This document shows, in pieces, positions 1 to 12,900 of a DNA stretch of 64,000 nucleotides (its first letter is position 1; each line of letters starts with the position of its first letter). The position numbers and the translations under genes are program-made. The stretch lies in NCBI GenBank assembly GCA_038501785.1, contig JBAMJR010000170.1, forward strand, positions 2,541,001-2,605,000. Reading direction: 5' to 3'. Source of the DNA: Myoxocephalus aenaeus. Taxonomy: Eukaryota > Chordata > Actinopteri > Perciformes > Cottidae. The notes below the pieces were generated by a model that made no database searches, was not told the DNA's origin, and worked only from the letters and a program-made list of their open reading frames with translations.

Positions 1-802
1 GCTCCCCTCCCCCTCCACCTAAACCCAACCCAGTTTCCTGGCGATGTGGTGAGAGAGCCGTTGGGCTGCGTCTTTGTTTGCGTTCCCTCGGCTTCCTCTT
101 TTTACTGAGTGCTTCAGCAGAGCAGAGATAGTTAGAGGCCCCCCCCCCCACCCCACGCCTCAGCATGGTGCTACGTGCCAAGAGACCTGAGACGCTCCCT
201 GACTCCCCAGTTCAACCCACTGGCTTTTATTGGTGTCGACTTTTAATCCCAAACGCCGCGGCCAAAAGATATCACGCAGTGTTTCTGTCCGCGTGTTTAT
301 TTAAGATTAGAGCGACTGCCAACACTGACATTCTTTACATTCTGCGTCCTCCTGGTTGCATTTTCCAAGGTTTTTAAATACTTGTTGTTGGAATTTTTTT
401 CATGGTGGCAGAAGAAAAAATAAACTAATTCACTTCTCACTCGTAAACTAATGGACAGGGATTGTATTTCGAGGAGTCCTTCCCAGAGTGCATTGGGTGA
501 CAGGCAGGGAAATACCTTGTCTATTCACACCTGTGGGAAACTTACAGTCTCTACTTGACCTGACCTGTGTGTGTTTGGATCGTGAGAGTAAAAGGGAGCA
601 CCCGGACGAAACCTACACAAACATGAGAACATGCAAATTACATCAGAAAGCCACCTGCACCGCTGATCCCCGGTCAGAACAATTCAATTGGAAATGTAGA
701 AGAGGACACATTATATAATATGCTTCCTATTAGCAAGGTACCGTTTAATGCCACACCAAATAGTGGAATAGTATGGGAATAGTTCCACCTTTGAGGTATC
801 AT
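1..802. other. Unassigned non-coding sequence with a poly-C run
   Basis: The first 160 bases are pyrimidine-rich and richer in GC than what follows. An uninterrupted run of 11 C lies at 139-149. The rest is ordinary AT-rich sequence without a long reading frame. An AATAAA-type hexamer near 418-423 has no gene in front of it. I see no splice-site-bounded frame and no recognisable repeat. Confidence 0.5.
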
Positions 803-863
803 GCTTATTTGCTTTCATGGAGGGAGTTCAAGATCTAAATTAATATGAAGCTACAGCCGGTTG
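803..863 (+). repeat. Family A dispersed repeat, 5' part of a split copy
   Basis: This matches the start of a dispersed repeat that recurs in this window (family A). Its recognisable features are a CTTATTTGCTTTC block followed by TATGAAGCTACAGCCGG. I recognise the family from memory as frequent in percomorph fish but cannot name it. The copy stops at CCGGTTG (857-863) and its continuation starts at 1195, so about 330 bp of other sequence separates the two parts. Confidence 0.5.
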
Positions 864-1194
864 TCCTTCAGCTCAGCCTCTCACACAATCTGGAGTCTGT
901 GAGGTTGCAGACCAGTGGAGACTGGAACATTATTTTTCTTAGTAACGTCAAAACTTAGTAGAGTAAAAAAAAACGGACTGTTTTTCATATGTTCTGACTG
1001 TCAACAATCACATTTTCACAGTGAAGACAATCGATTAAAAAAAATGATACATTGTTAATTTGGATGATCTGAAGTTTTTGTTTTTTACTCTGCAGTGAGT
1101 TCCTATTCTATTCCACTTCTCTTTCTAGGAGTGTCTGTAAGATATTGTAGTTTGACTGAGATATGACCCTACTGAGATAAAAGACTACTGCCAA
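864..1194. mobile_element. Possible insertion inside the family A copy
   Basis: About 331 bp separates the two halves of one family A copy. The flanks CCGGTTG (857-863) and CCAGTTG (1195-1201) agree at six of seven bases and could be a decayed target-site duplication. I could not see terminal inverted repeats or a reading frame inside, so the element class is unknown. It could also be a deletion or rearrangement product rather than a transposed segment. Confidence 0.3.
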
Positions 1195-1330
1195 CCAGTT
1201 GCCTTAGCTTAGCACAAAAACTGGAAACAGCAAGCCGAGCATTCTCCTACCAACACCTCTAAAACTTACTAATGTTTTAATGTTTTAATGTACAAAAAAC
1301 TAACGTTATAAATGACAATTTGTGGTTTGG
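1195..1330 (+). repeat. Family A dispersed repeat, 3' part of a split copy
   Basis: The block CTTAGCTTAGCACAAAAACT near 1203, GGAAACAG, then CACCTCTAAAACTTACTAAT and a GACAATTTGTGGTTT segment follow the order of family A. This is the continuation of the copy that begins at 803. The copy is clearly decayed, so it is probably old. Confidence 0.5.
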
Positions 1331-3919
1331 CTTCTATGAAGCAGTGAACGATGTTTACAGAGATGGTGCTCACAAACTCTGGAAGAAATCAGACACAGAT
1401 TTGAAGTCTAATTAACTAAGCCAAATACATATTTCATGAATTGTTATACATGCTCCCCATATAAAGCAGGCAGTATGTTAAAGATTCATTGAGCAGAACA
1501 ATCAACCCCCGGGGGTCACAACATAGAAGAAAGCACATAATGAGAGCTGGAATATAAATTTAAAGGGACAGCTTCAAGAAATAATCCATCACAAGTACAT
1601 TGATTAATTAAGAGCCAGAGAGAGAAATCTGAAGATGATTTATGTTTATTTGGGACCACTATCGATCCCCTGTCTTATTATACGTACATGGCTTGTCTGG
1701 TGCCAATTTGCAAAAGGAAGTGCTGAAAAGCCCTTTGACCCTCTAAAAGTAATATTCTGTCCACAATATCCATTCATCGATCCATTTTTTTTTACCCGTG
1801 CTAACAATGACGATCTGTTGGTCAGTCCACCGCTTTGATCCAGACTAAAAGATATTTGTTTATAATGATTGGATGGGTATGCACAGAATACCCATCCAGC
1901 ACCACCAGCCAGTATTCTGTGAAATATCATAACATAAAAGAGATGGATACCACCAAATTCTGTACAGACACAATGCATGTTTGTGCAGAATAAGCAGGGA
2001 TAGACTCATTAAATTGGGTACACACATACATTATACCCTTTTTACTTCTTTGTTTTTTAATGAAATACCTAGAATAATATTGGCTGGTTTTAAATCTGGG
2101 ATGTGCATTCTTGATCCCCAGAGGAATGAATGAATTGTAAAAACTCTAACCCCTGACTTTCCCGTCCTATTATTTCGTTGTTGTACAAAATACTTGCGTA
2201 GTTAATGCCCTTTCCCATCCGAGTGCACTGTAATTATGATTTATGATTATGATTGTGTTTATGGCTGCCCTTCATTTTGGTGCCCACTAACCCCGAGGAT
2301 GTTCATCAGCTACTCTGCTTCCTGTGTCTGTCTGTGGTCTGTTGGGGGTGGTCAAGTCGCGTAGAATTAGTTCGTCAGAGTTTCCGGAAGAAGCTGCGTG
2401 GAGCAGCTGGAAATGAGACTGAACCGAATCGGTAGATTTGCCAGCAATAAAAAATAAATTAAAAAATAAATTAAAAGCTTGAAGATGCTAAAACACTGCA
2501 CAGAGCTGTGGGGGGCTGTGGAGCCGGGGATAATTATCTGTGAACTCATCACTACTAGTAACCCTCTTTCACGTTACGATTAGTCGTTTGATTGTTATTA
2601 AAAAAATATGAACGAGTGCCGCTTTAAATACCAGATCTGTGTCCTGGAAAACCAAGGCCAGCACCGCCGGATGCTGCACTGGACGGGTTTGTTTTACCCA
2701 CATGCCTCAAACACAACAACAGTGCTGAGAAAACTCCACTCCTTGTTCGCTGGCTTTTTTTCCACACTTAGTGTGTGAATGAATCATCCTGAAGGGCTTA
2801 CGCGTCCATGACGCTTATTGCCGCTCTTGTTTTCACCAGGGTGATAATGATAAAGCAACAGGAGTTATTAATACACACATTTCCTTCGGGGGCTCACGCT
2901 CACACAGTGAAAGCGGAAGTTGCCGGTGCTCTGGGAGGTTTTCACAGGCTGCCCACTATTACTTTGGTTGCTTTGTTTTTGCTCAATTACAATAGAAGAT
3001 AAAGGTCAAGGTATTGAGATGATCTAAGTCTAGCCATGTTATTTCAAATGAATTTAACCTAACTATAAACCCAGTCAGCTGGATGTTGTAGACTTAAGCC
3101 AAAGTGAGTCCTGATAGAATCTTGTGGCTTTTATTATATTACTCCAGAGCAAAGATCACAGTTAACAATCACAACGGGTGTTCTCAGGGCCACAGTTCCC
3201 TCTAATCTAACAGATGTGGCCTACATCTGATAATTCATCATTTAATAGAGAGACATATTCAAACCGCACTGCTCCACTCTGTCCCCACTCAGTAAAAGGA
3301 AAACTCGTCGGATTATAGAGGCAGTTTGATTTGTTTGCTGAATAAAGGACCCTGAGGAAAACGGTCTACTTTTTCTTCTTTAACATGTTCTCATTACAGT
3401 GACTGATGAGGAAACATCCCAAAGTAAACACGTCCATTTGGCTGAAGGATCCCTGCTGTTGTTCTTCTAAACAACCCCGCCTCCCCCCCCCCTCCTGTCT
3501 CCCATTTCCCAGTGCATTGTGGGCTGACAAACAAACAAGTCCAGGCGGAGGAGGAGTCCAATGTTCAGCCTCCACACCAGGCATCCGAGTGTTTCTTAAA
3601 GCCAGCTGAAGCACCAGAGCTGAGTCACCGTGTCTGTGATTCAACCCGCTCACTCAAAATGACAACACGTCGCTCTGAACACATCTGTGTGTCCGGGCAT
3701 GTACTTCAAAGCACATCCATATATAGTAAACCCTTCAAAACAATATATGGCATTGTTTGACCCCTGTTGAGGAAACCTGATGGCTGCAGGAACAGAGAGT
3801 GACTAAACACGGGGGAGAAATAGGGAACATGAATAACAATAGAATAAATGTAGACACAACAAAAGGCTCTGTGAGGCTGTGCTCTAACAGTGGTGTTTGA
3901 AACTAAAAGCCAAAAGCAA
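1331..3919. other. Unassigned non-coding sequence
   Basis: Nothing gene-like can be supported. Frames of 60 to 110 codons occur on both strands but overlap each other and show no domain. A C-run of ten lies at 3483-3492 in a locally GC-richer patch (3430-3650). AT-rich text at 2440-2475 contains several AATAAA hexamers in a low-complexity setting, so they are not evidence of transcript ends. Confidence 0.5.
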
Positions 3920-4158
3920 CATGGCAGCATGCTCACAATGGCAATGCTAACATGCTTATTGTTAGCAGGAAATGTTTACTATGCTCACCATCCAAGTTCA
4001 GAATGCTAGCATGCTAGCATTTGCTAATGTGCACTAAACAGCAGCAGGACAGCTGAGGCTTGTTTTGTTGGTATTTGGTCATAAACCAAAGTATTGACCT
4101 GATGGCGTCAATAGATGAAAAGTCAGATGATCACCATAGTTTCTTACCGTCCATCCTG
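3920..4158 (+). repeat. Family B dispersed repeat, 5' part of a split copy
   Basis: Family B is marked by repeated GCTAACATGCT/GCTAGCATGCTAGCATTTG text, then GGTATTTGGTCATAAACCAA and AGATGAAAAGTCAGATGATC, ending in CCATCCTG. Other copies lie at 30951-31370 (minus) and 32695-32805 (plus). I recognise this from memory as a high-copy percomorph repeat without being able to name it. The copy breaks off after CCATCCTG and resumes near 4485. Confidence 0.55.
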
Positions 4159-4484
4159 TGTTAGACAATAATGTTCAGATCAAAACGGAGCTAATCTTTC
4201 TTTAATTGGGTAAAGTTGCATACCCAAACTAAAAAAGGTGTATATCTGCAACCACAATGTCTATTTTAATAACTTTGGTATCAAAATAAACAGTAACACT
4301 TGTGATATATTGTTCAGATGTGTTAATACCACTGTTACTGCACAAATTAAAAGTGAAATATAGGGTCCCTTTCTTAGGGCCCAAAGGACTGAGCGTATAG
4401 CTTTAGGATTTAGGAGCTGGTCCGACTGGTGCGTCTCTCTCTACCTTATTCATTGTCATCTCTCTGTAAAAAAGGGCTCTTGGA
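4159..4484. mobile_element. Possible insertion inside the family B copy
   Basis: About 326 bp interrupts family B between its CCATCCTG block and its AACATTAATGTGTCC block. The segment is AT-rich with a GGGTCCCTTTCTTAGGGCCC stretch near 4364-4383 that is close to self-complementary. I see no coding frame, no clear terminal repeats and no convincing target-site duplication. Either a nested element or old sequence substitution is possible. Confidence 0.3.
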
Positions 4485-4612
4485 AAACATTAATGTGTCC
4501 ACAGATTTGATGGCAGTCCATCCAATAGTTGTTGAGGTATTTCAGATCGGGACCAAAGCGGTGAGACGATCAACGGATATTTCCATCACTTGAAGCCATG
4601 CCAGCTAACAAA
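4485..4612 (+). repeat. Family B dispersed repeat, 3' part of a split copy
   Basis: The block CCATCCAATAGTTGTTGAGG followed by TATTTCAGATCGGGACCAAA and a GCCATGCCAGCTAAC end matches the 3' portion of family B. Together with 3920-4158 it makes one nearly full-length copy in the plus orientation. Confidence 0.55.
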
Positions 4613-7600
4613 AATAGACAACGGGACAATATTCAATTGGCTGAGCTGTCATGATGCCTAGAAGAGGTAAGAATATTAATAAGAAAATAAAAAATATAAC
4701 TATACATGGCTTAAAGTGAATTGATATCATAAAACCATACATTCACATTAACAGGCTGATACATAGAGAACAATAGATTGTATCTGACGTTACATTTTCA
4801 GAAACAATGTTGCATATCAGAGCTACATCTCATTCCTCACATGTCGAGAATCACACACATTTTACATTCCCGGTGCACTGGGAGTCTGCCTTGCTGCTTC
4901 AGCACACTGTCACCATGGCGATCCCTGGAGAAAGGTCATGAGCCGCCCGGCTGGGAAGTTTGAAGGTCTGCAGATCGGCTATTGATGCTGATGACACGAG
5001 ACTCGCTGGCACACACTGGTCATCCTTCAGCTGGCTCATTTTCAAACTTTGCTCTTTCAGAGGATCATTTTCACAAAGCTCCTCGGCTGCCTGTGCTCAG
5101 TGCAGCTTCCACTGATTCATATCTCTGAAGTCTGATAGCAAAATGTTTTTGAAACAAAGCTGCTAATAGCTGACATTCAGTATCTTTAAACTGACATTTT
5201 TTTATGTAAAAAGCTATGAATATTGAAACTATCCAGTGAAACTCATGCTCATAAAATTCTATTAGGTGAGTTATCAGCTACTCTTGCTCCTCGTGTGCTA
5301 TTTCAGTTCGGCAATTCAGTCGGTGAAGAGCACTCCTCGTCCATTTAAAAGCAGTAAAAAACATTACCCAAATTTTACAAGTGTTTAGTTAACAAGATAC
5401 ATCTGCCCACTTAGCACTTGCTCATTTATTTCTGTACAGTGAACATTTCACTTTGAACTATGAAGCTGACACGTGAAAAACCTTCATCTCAGATATTCAC
5501 ACTTTTTTTTTCAATTCTTCCACCATATGTTCACTGATCATTTCTGGTAACCTTCATGTATTGCCGACAATAATCGCATGTGGGAAAGCTACATTAATTA
5601 GGGGAGAATTAACTGAAGTGCTTTTTGGACCTAAAATGCCCTTTAGAAGGTATCAATGCATGCATCTTGTGCAGAGAAACATACAATTAAAATAAAGAAA
5701 AACACAAGCTAATCCAGCAAAAGATCAACTAGAGACACAAGGGTGATTTGGGTAACATCATTATAATAATATATTAATATATAATAACAGTAATGACTGC
5801 ATAGCATGTTTTCACACGTGGTCAGACAACCTTTCACTTATTAATTTGCAAAAGACCCCAGCAAGGGGTCAGTGCTATACATGTGTACAAGCTTCTATCG
5901 TTCACACCAGCATTAATGGGAATGAATTGGCAGGCAGAAGATATTCCACTCGGATGTTTTGGCATGCACATTGACCAATAGAGAAGCATCTTCAACGTGC
6001 TGACCTTTGAGCAACGACCCAACTTTATACAAGCCTTCTCTACCAGAGTACAACTAAGGACCCCCAGGACCAGCATTGGGCTGTGTGGCAATTTTAGAGA
6101 CCTCAGTCGGAATTTCCGGTCACATGGTCTGACTCTTTCCCATACACAATTATTATTGATGAAACATCTGTAAAACCACGAGTTGAGTCTTGAAGAGGCG
6201 TATCGGTAAATAATCGCAGTGCTGAAGAAGGACTTTATTAACACCCTTTGATCATTTTGTCGTGTTTTGACTCACCTGCATTGATGGACAGGTGCATCAC
6301 TGTTGGGCGAGGTTCCAGGGCGGCAGAATAATATTTTTAACCTGGTGTCAGGTGACCCTGTATACCCTACATATACGCTTGGTGGGAAAACTTTCACTGG
6401 AAGGAATGGGGAGCTATATTGGTAGAGCAGTGTTCATGACCAGCAACCATGTAACTGGTCTCCCACCAGCCTCATAAGTATTATGATGTCAACAAGCTTC
6501 CATTTACTGACTTTATTAATCACCAGGAGAAATTACAGGAAATGATGGGAGAGAGAGAGACGTGCAACAGACACGAACCGCAGACATCATCAGGCCTATT
6601 GCTGCACCGCCTATTTCCTGAGGACATGTGGTTGAACTTCGCTTTACCACTCCCTGCTCGGATGTTAACTTGAATTAAAATATATATTGTGGAGTATATC
6701 TTTGCGTATATGTACATATTATAAAATACATTGTAAAAGGTTACAGAGTTAGCGAGATGGCTTGTTTACGGTGGCAGCAGAACATAAAAATATCAGATTG
6801 GCATAAGTGACGCTGACAGTAATAAAGCAAAGGTCTGGTCGCATGTAATCAAAGCCGAGCAAATCAACTTGACTTCGAAATACACCACGCTCACTGAAAT
6901 CATCCGACAGAGGCGAAACAGTCACCTCTCATTACACATGCAGCTATCGCGCGCAAGCCAAAATATGAACATCACAACGGGGAGTTTAACACTCTGGGTT
7001 TCGTATTGATTGCAGGGAGGTAGATTAGTTTGAATGTTTACATTTCTGAGCCGCGCATTACCAGTTGAAGCTGTACGCCTGGTCGTGTCAGGGAGCTGAA
7101 AACCAAAACACGAAACAAATTCCATAAAATAATACTATTTTCTATGTAGAAAGAGGCAGTGAAGGTTATTTCCAGACTTTGTTTATCAGAGCAAATATAC
7201 TTTACCAGCCATCATGCCAATGGTTAAGCTAAGTGCAGCCAAAGGTCATTGTCAAGTTAATTATTGAAATTACTTGGAGTGCTATTTTTTGACAGTTCAT
7301 TCTTTACCTTGAGAACAGATGGTGACAGCAGATGTACAATCTTCATCGGCTGATTGAGTTTTTTCTCCTTAAAAACAACAACAACAACACATAAGAACTG
7401 TGATCATGGTCAGGTGGCCGTCTTGAGTCCATGTCATGCCATGTTTGTCATGCTTTGTGTTTTAGTCCATCACCTGATCTTAGTTCAGTTATTGCACAAC
7501 CTAATTGGACAACGTTTTAATAGTTTCATCTGACAGTAATGCTGTTACTCAGGTTATCACAACTTGTCGCTGAGTCATTCGCGAGTGATTCTGATTGTTA

Positions 7601-9615
7601 TAGATGGCTCGAGGTGTGTCGGGGGAAGGGTAAAATTTGGGCGAAATTCAGGTCAACAGCGAGTTGAAGTCCCGCCACTTCCTGTTGACTGCTGTGATAA
7701 ATATGTGTGGTATGCAACAAACGATTGATCCCGTTTGAACTCTGCCATGAATGACACATAGAATGATATGATTTAAAAGATGATCTTGAAGAAAGAAAGT
7801 TACTTTAAAAATGTGCATGATGGGAAATGTAATATGATTTATAGCATTTCACTTGCTTTTCACACCGTTTTCATACCGGATGGTGGCTATCATGCACTAG
7901 ATCGGTAGAACTTGTTTCCACAAGGATTACAAATTATTAAAAAAGGAGAACGCACACTGTTTGATTAATTGCTTTCCACAGCAATTTACTGTCTTGATTA
8001 TCCACAGTCAACGTCCCTGCTCGCTGTTTGTGTTATGACCCACTTTTACCTCCAATTTCAAAACACTTAGGCAATGTAGGGCAGCAGTTATGCAGCACCA
8101 AACAATGACACAAAGTAACACAGTGTTGTCGGGCAGTTCTTTATCTAAGCAGACTGATTTGTTCCAGCAGGTACTGAGCCTGCGGGGAATGAAGCAGATG
8201 GAGATTCGGAGAGGCGACAGTTGCCGTGGAGCCAGTAGAGCAACATTTGGCAGAGTGAAGGTGATAAAGATCAGACAAAACAAATCCTTTAATTGTATAA
8301 ACTTGCGAGTGCGTGCACTAAAACAGCAGTGTGTGGTTGTAGTGAAATGGCTTCTTCAAGCTCTGTTCAATATTTTGTGTGAAACTCAAGGATATTATTA
8401 AGTTCAGCCCAAAGTTTTACATATCTAACCTTTCACAAGGACATATTTTTCATCTTTTAGAAATCTTAGCGATTACCTATTAATGAATTAAGCTCTCTTT
8501 CTAATGTATAACATGATTCACAAGGCTTCATATAAATAAACCAACAAATGATCACTCTCAGCTCATAAAGTACAGACACTTGTTTAATGGCCCGAAGCTT
8601 CAAACTATGACGCTCTAGATTTCCCCTCTGGCGTCAGTTTTGTGTCTGCAGTGCATGGCAAGTCCAGTGTCTCATAAAGGACACAACATAAAGGACTAGT
8701 GTCGCTAGGAACACACTGTTGAATATTGTACTGTACGTCCCAGTAAAACCAGTGCTTCGGCATCCATTTACTGTGTCGGGCTTGAGTCGGTTTGGGTGTA
8801 AAAAGCAGAATGCCTGTTGGCTCAGTCTTTACTCTCTGGGACTCCGGTCAGGTTCTGACAGAAACCTTCACTCCTGTGAACACATCATATAGTTTCAGTG
8901 AAGTGTTGCATAAAGTATATCACAAAGATATATGCTCTTCATGCTGGCATAAATAGTGGAAGATCTTTCTAGCTCTTGGAAAATTACAGTTTTGAGAGGT
9001 CATCAGGACACATTTGGGTCAATTGAGGCCCCTGATATGAAATGTACAGTATTAACCAAAAGATCATCCATTAAACTGTGATTCAATTAGGGATTAGTTA
9101 ACAAGTAGGACATTTCTATCTGATCTGCATGGCCTTGCAAGAACTGTGAAAGGTAATATCAGTCAGCTCAACATTAGCTCACATATTTTTTCATCAGTCT
9201 AACCTTGATGTGTTATTAATTTCACAGGCCGAGTTGGTAGATTAGAACTAATTCAGTGAATATAAAGCTGAAATGAGTAACACTTGATGTATGAGGGCAA
9301 TATGAGCACTAAAGTCATCACACACAGACTAACGTGTAGTTACCATGTTTGGATAACACATATGATTACTTTACACATGGATAGACTGGCGGAGTCTTGC
9401 AGCGACAAAAACATCTGTTCAACATGAGCGCTGTTCTGCAATTTCAATTTGTGAGGAAAACTAATCATACTGTGCACATTTTATTGTTGTTTTCTTTGTC
9501 AGCTTGACGACCCTTTTCCGTGTACTCTATTGATATCATTATAGCGTGCAATGCATGTACAAATCACTATACATGGATACATTTCCACAGAGGTCTTGAA
9601 GATGAACCGTCAGCA
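4613..9615. other. Unassigned non-coding sequence
   Basis: This 5 kb contains no supportable gene. A 136-codon open frame on the minus strand (5834-6244) has no recognisable domain, and the surrounding 5840-6480 block has the texture of an old repeat, which I could not confirm. A short (ACA)n run lies at 7373-7390. A GCATGATGGGAAATGTAAT motif at 7815-7833 resembles the ZNF143/THAP11 element. Everything else looks like ordinary AT-rich spacer. Confidence 0.5.
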
Positions 9616-9619
9616 GTGT

Positions 9620-9910
9620 AGCATCAACTCCATTTTTGCCGAGAAACTTTTTTAATACTCACTATTTAAAAGCTGCATTCATTGATTTTTTTTATTTGCC
9701 AATTGTAGGTAGTGGAGAAAACTGTAAAGACAACGCAGACATGTTATCACCAAAGTGTTAACAGCAAACGTCTTAGCAAACAGAGTCCCATTAGTATTCA
9801 CCATTTGACAGTTTTCACTCTCCTTTTATCTCTGTTTTGGTCTCCACCATCTCCTGAGAAAAAAAAAGCTTGCTAAATGATCCACAATGTTCACTGTTTG
9901 GTGCCCAGCA
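9620..9910 (+). repeat. Probable fish dispersed repeat fragment (family L)
   Basis: The order of blocks GCTGCATTCATTGATTTTT, GACAACGCAGACATGTTATC, ACCAAAGTGTTAACAGCAAA, CAAACAGAGTCCCATTAGTA and GGTCTCCACCATCTCCTGAG resembles a dispersed fish repeat I know only from memory. There is no second copy in the window to confirm it. Class and boundaries are uncertain. Confidence 0.35.
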
Positions 9911-12900
9911 GGACTGGGAACAAGGATGATGAGAGTGAAGTTGACTGGAAAAACTAAACAAAATGCTGAAATGCTATAGAGCTAAGGGCATACTTCTGGC
10001 ATGTCAGTGCGAGCGACCCTTTTTATACTACATATAGTAATTTGATCAATCGTTATGTGATATAAATATATGTATTAGTGTGTCTTTAAGTCAAATTGTA
10101 TGGGCAGTACTATTAAGTCTTTTTGGGATTGTCTGTTACTAGTGTTTGTTGAAGGCTACACAGCCAGGTAGGCAGGTATGTAAAGGCTAATAGCAAATTC
10201 AAATGTATATTCCATACAAAATAGAAATGCAAAACATCAGATTGAACCAGGTCCAAAAATCTTTGTTACATTTTTCTACTTATTTTTTTTCAGCTCTCTG
10301 TAACTATATTTAAGAAAAAAAATAATAATATGCAGCTGTTTTGCATTAGCAATTACTTAAAGGTAAACCTTAAAGTACTTGCAGCCAACCTTTTTACTAA
10401 CTCATATTTATGGTCTATTTTATTTATTTATTTACAAAATGCATGTAAAGTAACAGTCTTCCTCTGCATGTTTTATTAGACTATGCAGGACACACTTGAA
10501 TGGTAGGTTGAGCCCCGAAGAAAGGGCACTAAAACCAACTACAGTGAGAATGATCCATTGGGTCACTTTTCACTGTCATTGTAAAATACACTCTTGCACA
10601 AAAAAATTGATTTATGAACTGCCTAAGTTTTTTGTTTAGACCCCTATCAATATGTACAGAGATTATTACCTAACATTCAAGACAAGGAAGAACTCAATAT
10701 TCATTAACACCCTTACACTACTCTGAAAAACAGCGTGATGATTAGATTTGTCAGTATGAGTGGATGTGTGTGTGTGTGTGTGAGTGTTAAGTGGAGGAGG
10801 GGTCAGACTTTTGTGTTTCAAATTGGGCCTGGCTGAGGAATGTGGGCTGTGAAGGGCAGGAGAACAAAAAAAACTGGATTCACAGGGATTAGAGACAACA
10901 CTGAATGACAGCTCTTTAACTCATTCATTCTCCGTAGCTCATGTTTTATTCATCTCTCTTTAATAAGGTAGTTTAACTGAAATCAAGATGTCTTTTTAAA
11001 GGAGGGCCCTGACAACAAAAACACATTCATTGAATTGATTTGAATGTAGGTTGGCAACAGAGTTTAAATTTGTGGGGGAGAGCGGTAACGCCACACCAGC
11101 CCTGCCCCTCTCTCTCAGAGACCCAGCAGACACGCAGCATTTAGCATAGCAAATTTAAACGCTTTCATGAGCTGGCAAGAGGCTGAATCATTACTGCGTT
11201 CTATCAATCAGCCCTCCAATGCTGCAAAAGAGCCATTTATGTATCTGACAGTGTCTATTAAAAAAGCTTTGATTTAGACTGTTCCCTTCATGTCTGCTAC
11301 ACAATTACTGAAGCCTCAGTATTAAGAACTGACGACGACCAAAAAAAAAAACACAGTCTCATGCACAGTCACACAAGGATTGACATCTGCCAGCCGAAGC
11401 TAGCGAAGCAGCTTGGCTGGGCTTGTTCACGGCCTTAATCAATGGGAGGCTTAGCTGGTGACACAAACGATCATGGCAGCAGCAGAAGAGGCCGCAGACT
11501 GTAGCAAATCCCAGCTCATCTCATTACCACAGATGCATGAGAGGAGCCACATTACCATTTCTGCCAGATCCGTCACTGTGAACGTTCTGGGGGTGAACGG
11601 AAATATGAAACAGCTAGCTATATATGTAAACATCTGGCACTATGTGAATATCCAGAAGCTTATCAACTGTGCACATAAGTGTGTGTGTGTGTGTGTGTGT
11701 GTGCAGACTGTGTTTGGCATATGTTGACACTCTCCATGCTGTTCTTCTTGCCACATTGCAGGTGCCACAACATTTTAACATTGACATATCATTACCATGT
11801 TCATTTATGTAATTGCCATAAACAAGTGAGGTTGCATGTTTTTTTTGTTTTTACAAATTTACTTTTTTTTTTTTGTATGTTGTATTTGAGATGTGCTTTG
11901 GAGTAGAAAACAGGTGTTGCTAATTCACAGCGTCATTACACTATTTTAAAGTGTGGTTTCGACATGTTAACGGCACAACATGCTTATTATTGGATGTGTT
12001 CAATGGTGATAGCAGAAAGCAGAACTTCCACATATTGCTCTAGACAGAGCAACAGTTAGCAAGGCTAATTGTTGTTGTGATCACTGGTTATTGAATAATG
12101 CATATAAAAGGCAAACAGCTCAGTAATGTCGAGTTCAGTATGCACCTTTGTATGATCACTTTCACAGAGGTTACATTTTTCAGTACATACTTCCCATACA
12201 GAATCTGCATGCTGACGCTGCACATTACTTTGAAAACATATAAAAGCAACTGATGTATTTCTTCCTGCTGACACAAACTGTTAATCATCATCATATGGCC
12301 GGCCTGTGCAGCTGTGGCTTTGTAGTTGTAATGCACTTCCGCACTTCAAAGTTAAAACTCTTTTTAATGTGGTATTGCCATTATGTTTTCTTCTCCCACC
12401 ACTGTATATGCAGTGGAGTACATTCAGTAGTCAGTCATGCTGAAGACAGAACAGCCATCACACTCAAGCCAGAGCTAGAAAAGAGGAAGTGTAACTCCTT
12501 CTCCTTTGTAGCCCTGAATCAAACAGATATATTTATACCCGCCGCTTTTTGCTGTACAAACCGAGTGGTATTCCCCTCTCAATCTGTACGTCTGTGTTCC
12601 ACCGCCGCAACACAGCCAGGGGTCTTCCACACTGTCAAAGGCTTTGTTGAAATAATACCCACGCTGAATCAATCCCTTATGTAGTGGACACAGGAGCCGA
12701 TTCACAGCGATAGGTTCCTCATAGCTGATCCATGTTTTTTGTACAAAGCCCGCTGTTGTGTCGACAGGAGACAAGCTGTCTTCCCATGACCAGCCGGACC
12801 GGCCATGTCTAAAGCAGTGCCAGGGCGCTGTGACGGTCCTGTGTTACGGATAACAGGACATGACTGGCCGCTGTCTCCCACTCTGTTGTGAAAAAATAAC

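Noticed and set aside
5834..6244. 136-codon minus-strand frame
   Set aside because: No recognisable motif; the block has repeat-like texture, and no transcript signals surround it.
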